Source of the DNA: Oceaniovalibus guishaninsula JLT2003
GTDB lineage: Bacteria; Pseudomonadota; Alphaproteobacteria; Rhodobacterales; Rhodobacteraceae
NCBI RefSeq assembly: GCF_000299575.1
Contig: NZ_AMGO01000047.1
Coordinates: 1-64,000 of the forward strand
Length of the DNA stretch: 64,000 bases
Direction of reading: 5' to 3'
A model generated the notes under the pieces. It did no database searches. It was not told the DNA's origin and saw only the letters and a list, made by a program, of their open reading frames with translations. Position numbers and translations under genes: made by a program. Within the stretch, counting starts at the first letter, position 1. Each line of letters opens with the position of its first letter. Below are positions 33,075 through 41,048 of this stretch, piece by piece.

Positions 33075-33932
33075 ATGACCCGAACCGTGTATGTGAACGG
33101 CGACTATCTGCCCGAGGACCGCGCCACCGTATCGGTCTTCGACCGCGGATTCCTTTTCGCCGATGCCGTCTATGAGGTGACGAGCGTGCTGGACGGCAGG
33201 CTGCTGGATTTCGCCGGCCATGCCGCGCGGCTGGAACGGTCCTTGAATGAGCTGGGTATGCCGATGCCAATGGACCGCGACGCGCTGCTGGACGTGCATC
33301 GCCGCCTGGTGGACGAGAACGGCATCGACGAAGGGCTGGTCTATCTTCAGGTGACGCGGGGCGCCGCCGACCGCGACTTCGCCTATCCCGACGCGGACAC
33401 GCCGCAGACGGTGGTGCTGTTCACGCAAGCCAAGCCGGGGCTGGCCGACAACCCCAAGGCGCGTGAGGGAATCGCGGTCGTGACCATCCCCGATCAACGC
33501 TGGGGGCGGCGCGACATCAAGACGGTGCAGCTTCTCTATCCGTCGATGGGCAAGATGGCGGCCAAGGCCGAAGGGGCCGACGATGCCTGGATGGTCGAGG
33601 ACGGCGCCGTGACCGAAGGCACCAGCAACAACGCCTATATCGTCAGGGGCGATACGATAATCACCCGGCAGTTGGGCCACAAGATTCTGCACGGCATTAC
33701 CCGCAAGGCCGTGCTGCGGCTGGCGCGCGAGGCGCAGATGAAGGTCGAGGAACGCGCCTTTACCGTGGACGAGGCGCGCGGCGCGGACGAGGCGTTCGTC
33801 ACCAGCGCGTCGAGCTTCGTCATGCCGGTGGTGCGGATCGACGGACAGCCCATCGGCGACGGGCGGCCGGGGCGCGTCGCCACCCGCCTGCGCGAGATTT
33901 ATCTCGACGAGGCGCGGCATACGGCGATCTGA
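33075..33932 (+). CDS. D-amino-acid transaminase
   Basis: A 285-residue fold-type IV PLP aminotransferase that interconverts D-alanine and D-glutamate. Evidence includes VFDRGFLFADAVYEVT near residue 21, the Schiff-base lysine in RRDIKTVQLL near residue 153, AWMVEDGAVTEGTSNNAYI near 174 (cofactor phosphate contact), and AFVTSASSFVMPVV near 240. The length and YEVT motif favour D-amino-acid over branched-chain transaminase, although aminodeoxychorismate lyase is a related alternative. The gene is divergent from mcl1. Confidence 0.9.
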   Translation: MTRTVYVNGDYLPEDRATVSVFDRGFLFADAVYEVTSVLDGRLLDFAGHAARLERSLNELGMPMPMDRDALLDVHRRLVDENGIDEGLVYLQVTRGAADRDFAYPDADTPQTVVLFTQAKPGLADNPKAREGIAVVTIPDQRWGRRDIKTVQLLYPSMGKMAAKAEGADDAWMVEDGAVTEGTSNNAYIVRGDTIITRQLGHKILHGITRKAVLRLAREAQMKVEERAFTVDEARGADEAFVTSASSFVMPVVRIDGQPIGDGRPGRVATRLREIYLDEARHTAI

Positions 33933-33935
33933 CGT

Positions 33936-34211
33936 TCAGTCCGCGAAGTCCGGGTTCGTCAGGATGGCACGGGCCTTGCGCTGGATGGTCAGATAGCCGC
34001 GTTCGCTGACCATCAGCAGATGCAGCGCCGACGCCTGGGCGGTGGTCAGCGTTTCGGGCGCGACGTCGATGCGATAGAAGGACAGCCGATCGGCAACGCT
34101 CGCCGCAAGCTGCGGATTGGGGCCGGGCGCATTGTCGCGGGGCGTGGCGGCGCAGCCGGCGAGCGCCAGCGACGCGACCAGCAAGGCCGGTATCGGACCG
34201 CGCCCGATCAT
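33936..34211 (-). CDS. Small hypothetical lipoprotein
   Basis: A 91-residue protein with signal MIGRGPIPALLVASLALAGC, ending in the canonical lipobox LAGC. The mature 72 residues contain LSFYRIDVAPETLTTAQASA and VSERGYLTIQRKARAILT, predicted helical, with no recognised motif. It overlaps the DUF1244 gene upstream by ATGA and so is translationally coupled to it. It ends 4 bp from the convergent transaminase stop. Confidence 0.75.
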   Translation of the reverse strand: MIGRGPIPALLVASLALAGCAATPRDNAPGPNPQLAASVADRLSFYRIDVAPETLTTAQASALHLLMVSERGYLTIQRKARAILTNPDFAD

Positions 34212-34498
34212 CCGTGCGTCCGGGCAAAGGCCGCCTTCTGATCGTCGCTTGCATCGGTCTGATACCGGGCGCGCCAGTCCTCATAGGGCATGCCATAGAC
34301 TATCTCGCGCGCCTGGTCCTTGTCCAGATCCAGACCGCGTTCCGCCGCCGCCTCTTGATACCAGCGGCTCAGGCAATTGCGGCAGAAGCCGCCAAGGTTC
34401 ATCAGGTCGATGTTCTGCACGTCCGTGCGGTCGCGCAGATGGTCGCGCAGGCGGCGGAACGCCGCGGCTTCGAGTTCGGTGCGGGTCGCGTCGTCCAT
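34208..34498 (-). CDS. DUF1244 family protein
   Basis: A 96-residue cytoplasmic protein of the DUF1244 family. The diagnostic core is DLMNLGGFCRNCLSRWYQEA near residue 33, followed by AREIVYGMPYEDWRARYQTD near residue 62. The CxxC pair could bind a metal. Solved members are small helical dimers of unknown role (recollection). The ATG at MDDATRTELEAAAF is preceded by AGGAGT. Its stop overlaps the start of the lipoprotein gene, and it diverges from pyk. Confidence 0.88.
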   Translation of the reverse strand: MDDATRTELEAAAFRRLRDHLRDRTDVQNIDLMNLGGFCRNCLSRWYQEAAAERGLDLDKDQAREIVYGMPYEDWRARYQTDASDDQKAAFARTHG

Positions 34499-34624
34499 CC
34501 TGTCCACTCCTTCAGGCGCCATCCGAAGCTGGGCACGGGGCGGCGGCACGTCAAGCCGTTGCCGTGCCGGCCGCTTTCCGCCATACGTCGCCAAGCCGCC
34601 TGTCCGCCGCTAACGGAGCCCTGC

Positions 34625-36070
34625 ATGAGACGCCTGCGCAAGATCAAGATCGTCGCCACCCTCGGCCCCGCTTCAAGCGATTACGACACCATCCGCGCCC
34701 TGTTCGAGGCCGGCGCCGATGTCTTTCGCCTGAACATGAGCCACGGCGAACATGCGGATATCGAGGCGCGCCACCGGATCATCCGCCAGATCGAGACGGA
34801 TACAGGCCGGCCCATCGGCATCCTGGCCGATCTGCAAGGCCCCAAGCTGCGCGTCGGGGTCTTCGCGGATGACGAGGTCGAGCTTGAGACCGGCGCCGGG
34901 TTCCGGCTGGACCTTGATCCGGCCGAAGGCGATGCGCGGCGCGTCCAGTTGCCGCACAAGGAAATATTCGAGGCGTTGAAGCCCGGCGCGACGCTGCTGA
35001 TCAACGATGGCAAGATCCGGCTGAAGGTGGTGAATTGCGGCGCCGATTTCGCCGCATGCGAGGTGATGGTCGGCGGGACGATCAGCAACCGCAAGGGCGT
35101 GAACGTGCCCGACGTCATCCTTCCGCTGGCAGCGCTCAGCGACAAGGATCGTCGCGATCTGGAATTCGCGTGTCAGTTGGGCGTGGACTGGCTGGCGCTG
35201 TCCTTCGTCCAGCGTCCCGCCGATGTCGAGGAGGCGCGCGAACTGGCCGGTGGTCGCGCCGCGATCATGGCCAAGATCGAGAAGCCCAGCGGTGTGCAGC
35301 AATTCGAGGCGATCCTGGCGGCCAGCGACGGCATCATGGTCGCGCGCGGCGATCTGGGGGTGGAATTGCCGGTGCAGAACGTGCCGCCCATCCAGAAGCG
35401 GCTGGTGCGCAAGTGCCGCGCCGCCGCCAAGCCGGTGATCGTGGCCACGCAGATGCTGGAATCCATGATCGATTCGCCGGTGCCCACGCGGGCCGAGGTC
35501 AGCGACGTGGCCGCCGCCATCTACGAGGGTGCCGATGCAGTGATGCTATCGGCGGAATCGGCCGCCGGGTCGTTCCCGGTCGAGGCCGTGCGCACGATGG
35601 ACAACGTCGCCATCGAGGTGGAGCACGATCCGACCTACCGCGAGGTCATCAATGCCAGCCGGGGCGGCGACAAGCAGACGGTGGCCGATGCCATCGTGTC
35701 CGCCGCGCGCGAGATCGCCGAGACGACCGACATCAAGGCCATCGTCTGTTTCACCCAATCGGGGGCCACCGCGCTGCTGGTCGCGCGCGAACGCCCGCTG
35801 GTGCCCATCGTCGCGATGACATCGCGCACCGGGACCGCGCGCCGCCTGTGCCTGAGCTGGGGCTGCCATTGCGTCAAGACGGGCGAGGTCGGCCGGTTCA
35901 AGGAGGCGGTCATCAACGCCGCCCGTGCGGCGCGTGCCGACGGGTTCGCCAGCGCCGCCGAACAGATCGTGGTGACGGCGGGTGTGCCCTTCGGACAGGC
36001 GGGCACGACGAACATTCTGCGGGTCGCGCCCTGCGAGGAACGGCTGATCACCGCGACGGATCCCGGCTGA
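34625..36070 (+). CDS. pyk: Pyruvate kinase
   Basis: Converts phosphoenolpyruvate and ADP to pyruvate and ATP at the end of glycolysis. The 481-residue protein begins [20 protein letters not shown]. It contains [14 protein letters not shown] near residue 33, the active-site [15 protein letters not shown] near 216, [15 protein letters not shown] near 238 and [20 protein letters not shown] near 270. The C-terminal effector domain (about 350-481) has [17 protein letters not shown]. Length and motifs are normal. A separate promoter candidate lies just past its stop for rpmI-rplT. Confidence 0.96.
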   Translation: MRRLRKIKIVATLGPASSDYDTIRALFEAGADVFRLNMSHGEHADIEARHRIIRQIETDTGRPIGILADLQGPKLRVGVFADDEVELETGAGFRLDLDPAEGDARRVQLPHKEIFEALKPGATLLINDGKIRLKVVNCGADFAACEVMVGGTISNRKGVNVPDVILPLAALSDKDRRDLEFACQLGVDWLALSFVQRPADVEEARELAGGRAAIMAKIEKPSGVQQFEAILAASDGIMVARGDLGVELPVQNVPPIQKRLVRKCRAAAKPVIVATQMLESMIDSPVPTRAEVSDVAAAIYEGADAVMLSAESAAGSFPVEAVRTMDNVAIEVEHDPTYREVINASRGGDKQTVADAIVSAAREIAETTDIKAIVCFTQSGATALLVARERPLVPIVAMTSRTGTARRLCLSWGCHCVKTGEVGRFKEAVINAARAARADGFASAAEQIVVTAGVPFGQAGTTNILRVAPCEERLITATDPG

Positions 36071-36076
36071 GCGGGG

Positions 36077-36105
36077 TTGCCCGGACGCAAAGCGCGGTCT
36101 ATACG
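36077..36105 (+). promoter_or_regulatory. Candidate sigma-70 promoter of rpmI-rplT
   Basis: TTGCCC at 36077-36082 and TATACG at 36100-36105 are spaced by 17 bp, starting 6 bp after the pyk stop. The leader from here to the rpmI ATG is about 70 nt and GC-rich, long enough for an autoregulatory L20-binding structure, which I cannot verify by eye. Confidence 0.45.
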
Positions 36106-36179
36106 CCGCCTTTCAACCGACGCGCCCGGCCCGTGGCATGCCGAGACGCGTCCGCGACCGACCCGAAGAGGAGACGGAA

Positions 36180-36380
36180 ATGCCCAAGATGAAGACCAAG
36201 AGCAGCGCCAAGAAGCGCTTCAAGGTCACGGCGACCGGCAAGGTCGTCGGCGGCTATGCCGGCAAGCGGCACGGGATGATCAAGCGCACCAACAGCTTTC
36301 TGCGCGACGCGCGCGGAACCCGTGTGCTGAGCGAGCCCGACCAGAAGCTCGCCCTGTCCTATATGCCCTACGCGCGCTGA
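36180..36380 (+). CDS. rpmI: 50S ribosomal protein L35
   Basis: A 66-residue basic protein of the large ribosomal subunit. It begins [20 protein letters not shown] and ends with LSYMPYAR; both ends are typical of bacterial L35. GAAGAGGAGACGGAA precedes the ATG, giving a strong ribosome binding site. It is followed after 12 bp by rplT, the universal rpmI-rplT pair. infC is not upstream here; pyk is, and a local promoter candidate is present. Confidence 0.97.
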   Translation: MPKMKTKSSAKKRFKVTATGKVVGGYAGKRHGMIKRTNSFLRDARGTRVLSEPDQKLALSYMPYAR

Positions 36381-36392
36381 GGAGTCTGAACC

Positions 36393-36755
36393 ATGAGAGT
36401 CAAGGGTGGAACGGTCACTCATGCCCGGCATCGCAAGGTCGTCAAGGCCGCGAAAGGGTATTACGGCGCGCGCGGGACGAACTTCCGCACGGCCACGCAG
36501 GCCGTCGACAAGGCCAACCAGTATGCGACCCGCGACCGCAAGAACCGCAAGCGGAATTTCCGCGCTTTGTGGATCCAGCGGATCAACGCTGCCGTCCGGG
36601 GCCATGACGCTGCGCTGACCTATTCGCGCTTCATTAACGGCCTGGCGCTGGCGGGGATCGAGGTGGATCGCAAGGTTCTGGCCGATCTGGCCGTGCACGA
36701 ACCCGATGCGTTCGGGGCCATCGTGGATCGCGCCAAGGCCGCGCTGCCCGCCTGA
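36393..36755 (+). CDS. rplT: 50S ribosomal protein L20
   Basis: A 120-residue 23S rRNA-binding protein required early in large-subunit assembly and, in many bacteria, a translational repressor of its own operon. It has [20 protein letters not shown] at the start, [13 protein letters not shown] near residue 22, [20 protein letters not shown] near 48 and the C-terminal [28 protein letters not shown] provides the ribosome binding site. A strong terminator with a GNRA loop follows 22 bp after the stop. Confidence 0.97.
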   Translation: MRVKGGTVTHARHRKVVKAAKGYYGARGTNFRTATQAVDKANQYATRDRKNRKRNFRALWIQRINAAVRGHDAALTYSRFINGLALAGIEVDRKVLADLAVHEPDAFGAIVDRAKAALPA

Positions 36756-36777
36756 CCGGGATCCGAATGAGTGAAGG

Positions 36778-36803
36778 GGCCGTCGGGCAACCGGCGGCCT
36801 TTT
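36778..36803 (+). terminator. Rho-independent terminator of rpmI-rplT
   Basis: GGCCGTCGG at 36778-36786 pairs with CCGGCGGCC at 36791-36799 (one G-U pair) around a GCAA tetraloop of the stable GNRA class. Four T residues follow. It lies between rplT and the convergent antiporter gene. Confidence 0.85.
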
Positions 36804-36810
36804 CCATGTC

Positions 36811-38106
36811 TTACGACTCTCCGGCCTTTTCGCGCGTGTTGCGCATGCGGGTCGGGAAGGGAAAGACCGGGCGGTGTTCGGGCGCCGTGTCCTTCGCCTT
36901 CATGTGACGCCCGTACCGTCCCGCCCAGGGCGCCGCCGTCGCGCCGTGCAGGACGATGGACAGAAGCACCGTCAGCAGGACGATCCGCTGGATTTGGTCC
37001 ATGCCCGGCACCCCGCCGCTTTCCAGGATCAGCAGAAGGTAGATGATCGACGCCAGCCCGCGTGGTCCGAACCAGCCGACGAAAAGGACGGTTGCCGGCG
37101 CCAGCCGCGTCCCGATCAGGGACAGCGCCACGGGAACCATCCGCAGCACGGTCAGCGACAGCAGGGCATAGACCCAGTGACGCCAGTCGATATTCGCTAA
37201 TTCGGGCAACAGCACCGCGCCGAAAAGCAGAAACACCAGCAGCGTCAGAAGCTGTCCTTCGGTTTCGCCGAAATCCTCGACCCCCTCCAGCACGGCGCGG
37301 GTGCGGGTGCCGACCGCCAGCCCGCCCGCGAACGCGGCGATGAACCCGTTGCCGCCGATAAGCTCCGCTCCGGTATAGGCGAGGATCGCCAGTGCCAGCG
37401 TGGCGATCCGCACGAAGATGTCGTTCATCCAGTCGGCAGCACGGGCGCGTTCGATCAGCAGCGCGCCCCCGAGGCCCACGCCGACCCCCACAGCGGGACC
37501 AAGAAGCAACTGGCCGGCAATGAACGCGGCCCATCCGCCGACCCCGGTATCGCCGCTGCCGACGCCAAGATCGGATGCCGCCCCGGCAAGGGACGCCACC
37601 AGCAACAGCGCCGGAAAGGCCAGCCCGTCATTCAGGCCGCTTTCCACGTTCAGGGCCTGCCGCACACGCTGCGGCACACGGGAATCGGATACGACCGCCT
37701 GTCCCAGCGCCGCATCGGTCGGGGCAAGCATCACGCCGACCAAGGCCGCCGGCCATAGCCCGAGTTCGGGAAATAGCAGCATCGCCATGCCGGTGCCGGC
37801 GACAACGGTCAACGGAAGGCCGAGCCCCAGCAGCCGGATCGGCATGTCGTGTTCCCGCCCCAACCGCCCGAGGTCGATTCGCGCCGCATCGGTAAACAGG
37901 GCGACGACGAGGGTCAGTTCGGCAAGGATCTGGATGCCGGGCGTCTGGATCGAAGGCTCGACGATGCCCAGCACCGCGGTTCCGGCGACGAAGCCGAACG
38001 CCGTGAAGACCATCGGGGCGGTGACGATCCCCGCCTCGGCCCGCCGGGACACGAGCGCGAAGGCGACCACGCCGAATGCGATCAGAAACAGGGCCGTTTC
38101 GTCCAT
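36811..38106 (-). CDS. Cation/proton antiporter (CPA1 family)
   Basis: A 431-residue inner-membrane exchanger with about twelve hydrophobic helices, likely Na+(or K+)/H+ antiport. Family marks are VGVMLAPTDAALGQAVVSD near residue 127, the adjacent ALNVESGLNDGLAFPALLL near 152, and GWFGPRGLASIIYLLLILES near 345. The C-terminal cytoplasmic tail after residue 400 is short and basic and has no TrkA or cNMP domain. The start MDETALFLIAFGVV matches other members. It is the upstream neighbour of the L,D-transpeptidase on the same strand only in the sense of adjacency; the gap is 36 bp. Confidence 0.9.
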   Translation of the reverse strand: MDETALFLIAFGVVAFALVSRRAEAGIVTAPMVFTAFGFVAGTAVLGIVEPSIQTPGIQILAELTLVVALFTDAARIDLGRLGREHDMPIRLLGLGLPLTVVAGTGMAMLLFPELGLWPAALVGVMLAPTDAALGQAVVSDSRVPQRVRQALNVESGLNDGLAFPALLLVASLAGAASDLGVGSGDTGVGGWAAFIAGQLLLGPAVGVGVGLGGALLIERARAADWMNDIFVRIATLALAILAYTGAELIGGNGFIAAFAGGLAVGTRTRAVLEGVEDFGETEGQLLTLLVFLLFGAVLLPELANIDWRHWVYALLSLTVLRMVPVALSLIGTRLAPATVLFVGWFGPRGLASIIYLLLILESGGVPGMDQIQRIVLLTVLLSIVLHGATAAPWAGRYGRHMKAKDTAPEHRPVFPFPTRMRNTREKAGES

Positions 38107-38142
38107 GATCGTTCCTTGCCTGCGCCTGGGCGCAGCTGTCGG

Positions 38143-38706
38143 TCAGAGATAGGAATGAACCGTCGTGCCGATCTCGGTCGCGTTGTAGAGATCGACGATA
38201 TCGTCGTTCGTCAGACGGATGCAGCCCGACGAGACCGCCCTGCCGATCGTCCAAGGCTGCGGCGTGCCGTGAATGCGATACATCGTGTCCCTGTTGCCGC
38301 GATAGAGGTAAAGCGCACGCGCGCCCAAGGGGTTGTCCGGCCCACCCGCCATTCCGCCCGCGAAGGGCCCATATTTGTCGGGTTCGCGGTGGATCATGTT
38401 GGTGGTGGGTGTCCAGCTTGGCCATTCCTCCTTGCGGCGGATCGTCGTCATCCCGCGCAGGTTGCGGCCCTGATCGCCGACCGCAACGTGGTATTCCCGC
38501 GCCTGTCCCGGTGCGGTAATATGGTAGATGCAGAAATATTCCGGAAAGATGTGAATCGAGTTTGGCGCCACATCGTCACGCACCGCCACATCCCGCCGCG
38601 ACATTGTGGCCAAGCTGGTGTGGGGTGGGCCGTTGTGAGCAAGCAGCGTCGAAGGGGTCAGGGCCAGCGCACCGCCGGCGGCTATGAAGTGGCGTCGTGT
38701 CAACAT
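38143..38706 (-). CDS. L,D-transpeptidase (YkuD domain), Tat-exported
   Basis: A periplasmic enzyme of about 187 residues that forms 3-3 peptidoglycan cross-links or attaches proteins. The catalytic YkuD region is near the C-terminus: YRIHGTPQPWTIGRAVSSGC, then IRLTNDDIVDLY, with the histidine and nucleophilic cysteine present. The N-terminus MLTRRHFIAAGGALALTP is a twin-arginine signal. The start is uncertain: in-frame ATGs also occur at 38,721 and 38,739; I chose the one giving a clean signal and a weak GGAA site. Confidence 0.88.
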   Translation of the reverse strand: MLTRRHFIAAGGALALTPSTLLAHNGPPHTSLATMSRRDVAVRDDVAPNSIHIFPEYFCIYHITAPGQAREYHVAVGDQGRNLRGMTTIRRKEEWPSWTPTTNMIHREPDKYGPFAGGMAGGPDNPLGARALYLYRGNRDTMYRIHGTPQPWTIGRAVSSGCIRLTNDDIVDLYNATEIGTTVHSYL

Positions 38707-38915
38707 GGGCAGATGTTCCATGACAGGCGTGAACGGCATAGGACGGCCGGGCGGCAGTCAACCTTGCAAGGGTAACGCCCATCGGCGGGGCCAAGGTTCC
38801 CTCGGCCCGGATGCACATGGCCGGCAGACAGACGCAAGACCGTAATCTTATGCTGACTGGAACTTTACCTTTCGGACCGGCGATGTACCTTCGACCCAAT
38901 GAAAGGGAGAATACC

Positions 38916-39368
38916 ATGCAGAAGTTTCTAGTCGCAATCGCCGCTGCGGGCCTGCTGGGCACGGTTGCCCACGCCCAGGACGAGTTTACCGGCGACATCG
39001 CCGCGGGCGAGAAGGCCTTCAGTCAGTGTCAAACCTGCCATGTCGTCGTCAACGACGCGGGCGAGACGCTGGCGGGCCGCAACGCGAAGACCGGGCCGAA
39101 CCTTTACGGCGTTTTCGGGCGCGAGGCGGGATCGGTGGAAGGGTTCCGTTATTCGGACGATATGATCGCGGCAGGCGAGAAGGGGCTCGTCTGGGACGTC
39201 GAGCACTTCGTTCCCTATGTCGAGGATCCGACCGGCTTCCTGCGCGAATACCTCGACGATCCGAAAGCCCGCGGCAAGATGGCCTTCAAGGTGCGCGGCG
39301 ACGAGACGGCGCGCGATCTGGCGGCCTATCTGCATTCTCTGGCCCCGGATGCAAACAGCGGAAGCTGA
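38916..39368 (+). CDS. cycA: Cytochrome c2 (c550 type)
   Basis: A 150-residue periplasmic electron carrier between the bc1 complex and terminal oxidases or a photosynthetic reaction centre. The signal peptide MQKFLVAIAAAGLLGTVAHA ends before QDEF. Haem attaches at CQTCH near residue 42 and the distal methionine is in GKMAFKV near 125. An insertion characteristic of large c2 cytochromes (VNDAGETLAGRNAKTGPNLY) is present. AGGGAGA lies 7 nt before the ATG. It is followed by a hairpin terminator before the flagellar cluster. Confidence 0.94.
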   Translation: MQKFLVAIAAAGLLGTVAHAQDEFTGDIAAGEKAFSQCQTCHVVVNDAGETLAGRNAKTGPNLYGVFGREAGSVEGFRYSDDMIAAGEKGLVWDVEHFVPYVEDPTGFLREYLDDPKARGKMAFKVRGDETARDLAAYLHSLAPDANSGS

Positions 39369-39393
39369 GCGGCGTCTACGCAACGTCACGAAC

Positions 39394-39421
39394 GGGCCGG
39401 TCCGCGACGGCCGGCCCTTCT
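39394..39421. terminator. Hairpin terminator between cycA and fliP
   Basis: GGGCCGG at 39394-39400 and CCGGCCC at 39411-39417 form a 7-bp GC stem followed by TTCT. The genes on both sides converge here, so it may act in both directions and isolates the flagellar cluster from cycA. Confidence 0.65.
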
Positions 39422-39425
39422 GGCG

Positions 39426-40166
39426 TCAGAAGTAGCTGCGCACCAGCGCCCCTGAAATCAGCGTCCATCCATCCGCGACGGCGAAGAACGCCAGTTTGAA
39501 GGGTAGCGACACGATCGCGGGCGGAACCATCATCATGCCCATGGACATCAGCACCGCCGCGACGACGAGGTCGATGATGAGGAACGGCATGAAGATCAGG
39601 AAACCGATCTGAAACGCGCGCTCGATCTCCGAAAGAAGGAACGACGGCACCAGAACCGAAAGCGGCGCATCGGGCGAGAGCGATGTGGCTTCCATGCCTT
39701 CGCGCAGCGATTGCAGCGCTTCGAACGTATCGGGCGCGATGCGGCCGGCCATGAAGACGCGGAAAGGCGCCAGGGCCAGGGGCAGCGCCTGTTCGACGTC
39801 GATGCGGCCTTCGGTCAACGGCGTCACCCCGTCCGCCCAGGCTTGCAGGAAAACCGGCTCCATCACGAAATAGGTCAGGAACAGCGCCAGCGTCACGATC
39901 AGCATGTTCGGCGGCGATTGTTGCAGGCCGATGCCTTGCCGCAGGATGGACAGCACCGTGACGATGAACGGAAAGCACGTGATCATCACGGCCAGTCCGG
40001 GCACCAGGCTGAGCAGCGTGATCAGCACCAGAAGCTGCACGCTGCGCCCGGCCAGCGATCCGTCGGCGCCAAAATCTATCGACATCTGCTGTGCCAGGGC
40101 AGGCTGTGCCGCCAGAACGAGCAGCGCGCCGGCGACCAAGGGGCGTGTCCAGCCGGCGCGGCGCAT
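39426..40166 (-). CDS. fliP: Flagellar export gate protein FliP
   Basis: A core component of the type III export gate in the basal body membrane, forming the FliP5FliQ4FliR1 complex. The 246-residue protein has a cleavable signal (ending AQPALA), which is normal for FliP. It includes LVLITLLSLVPGLAVMITCF near residue 45, QQSPPNMLIVTLALFLTYFV near 82, and FQIGFLIFMPFLIIDLVVA near 188. The ATG overlaps the fliN stop (TGATG); a GTG one codon earlier is possible. It is the last gene of the fliF-fliH-fliN-fliP operon. Confidence 0.95.
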   Translation of the reverse strand: MRRAGWTRPLVAGALLVLAAQPALAQQMSIDFGADGSLAGRSVQLLVLITLLSLVPGLAVMITCFPFIVTVLSILRQGIGLQQSPPNMLIVTLALFLTYFVMEPVFLQAWADGVTPLTEGRIDVEQALPLALAPFRVFMAGRIAPDTFEALQSLREGMEATSLSPDAPLSVLVPSFLLSEIERAFQIGFLIFMPFLIIDLVVAAVLMSMGMMMVPPAIVSLPFKLAFFAVADGWTLISGALVRSYF

Positions 40167-40462
40167 CACAACCCGTCCCGCAGATCGGCGACTTCGGTCA
40201 GCCGCACGGCCAGCCGCCCGGCATCGTCGCCTGTCAGCTCTTCCAGCTCGCCCCGCGCGATCAGGCGGTCGCCCACATAGAGTTCGACCGGATCGTCGAC
40301 GCGACTGTCCAGCGGCAGCACCGCGTCGCGCCCCATGCGCAGAAGGTCCGACAGGCGCGGTCTGGCACGGCCGACCGATATCGTGATCTCGACCGGGACG
40401 TGGCTGAACGGATGGGTGCCGCGGCCTGAACCTGGCGTTTCGGGTCTGGTGGCGTCATCCAT
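40166..40462 (-). CDS. fliN: Flagellar motor switch protein FliN
   Basis: A C-ring component of 98 residues with one SpoA domain: VPVEITISVGRARPRLSDLL near residue 24, DAVLPLDSRVDDPVELYVGD near 48 and RLIARGELEEL near 68. It is short compared with enterobacterial FliN (137) because the N-terminal segment is reduced. I chose the ATG at 40,462, since AAGGA lies 8 nt upstream; an in-frame ATG three codons earlier is too close to it. Its partners FliM and FliG are not encoded in the window. Confidence 0.9.
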   Translation of the reverse strand: MDDATRPETPGSGRGTHPFSHVPVEITISVGRARPRLSDLLRMGRDAVLPLDSRVDDPVELYVGDRLIARGELEELTGDDAGRLAVRLTEVADLRDGL

Positions 40463-41048
40463 GCAGGGCATCCTTGTTGAGGGTATCGAGTGCGGCGATT
40501 GCGGTCGTCAGGCGTTCGGCCACGCCGGAAAGGTCGATCTGGCGCTCGGTTTCGCCAAGCCGCAGATAGATGTGACCGCCCGGCAGGCTGTCTTCGGCGC
40601 GCACGTTCAGCGGCAGCGCGGTAAGTCCTTCGACGGCGGCGCGCATCGCCTCGACCTCGCCCTCGGGGACCAGCAGATCGACGGGCGTGTCGCCGGCATG
40701 TTCGGCCAGCTTGCCGAATTCCTCCAGGATGCGCGCACCGATCGTATCGCGGATCAGGGCGGGCAGAACCTGCGCGACGATCGCCTCCAGCAGGGGGGTC
40801 ATCGCCAGCATCACGTGCGCCCGCGCCTCGTGATAGGTGAAGCCCAGATCCTGAAGCCGGGCGCGGGCCACATCCTCGGCGCTGCGGGCCTCTTGCTCGG
40901 CGGCCTTGGTGGCGTCGTCCCAACCCGCCGCATAGCCGGTGTCGAAGGCCTGAAGCCTCTCGGCTTCCAGCTTCTGGCCCGAGACCAGTTCGGGGTTGAA
41001 GCCATCCGCCTCGGACCCGAAATCTTCCAGCGTCAGGGTATGCGCCAT
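40455..41048 (-). CDS. fliH: FliH-like flagellar export regulator
   Basis: A 197-residue protein in the fliH position between fliF and fliN. The N-terminal half is charged and rich in Ala/Glu/Arg (AAGWDDATKAAEQEARSAED), matching the FliH/YscL stalk. The C-terminal half (PVDLLVPEGEVEAMRAAV, then GGHIYLRLGETERQIDLSG) matches the domain that binds FliI. Sequence conservation in this family is low, so the call rests partly on location. It would deliver and inhibit the FliI ATPase. The start overlaps the fliF stop (TGATG). Confidence 0.8.
   Translation of the reverse strand: MAHTLTLEDFGSEADGFNPELVSGQKLEAERLQAFDTGYAAGWDDATKAAEQEARSAEDVARARLQDLGFTYHEARAHVMLAMTPLLEAIVAQVLPALIRDTIGARILEEFGKLAEHAGDTPVDLLVPEGEVEAMRAAVEGLTALPLNVRAEDSLPGGHIYLRLGETERQIDLSGVAERLTTAIAALDTLNKDALHG

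Noticed and set aside
38859-38884. GGAAC upstream of cycA resembling an EcfG-type -35 element
   Set aside because: The spacing leads to CGAT instead of the required CGTT, and no other general stress promoter signal is present.
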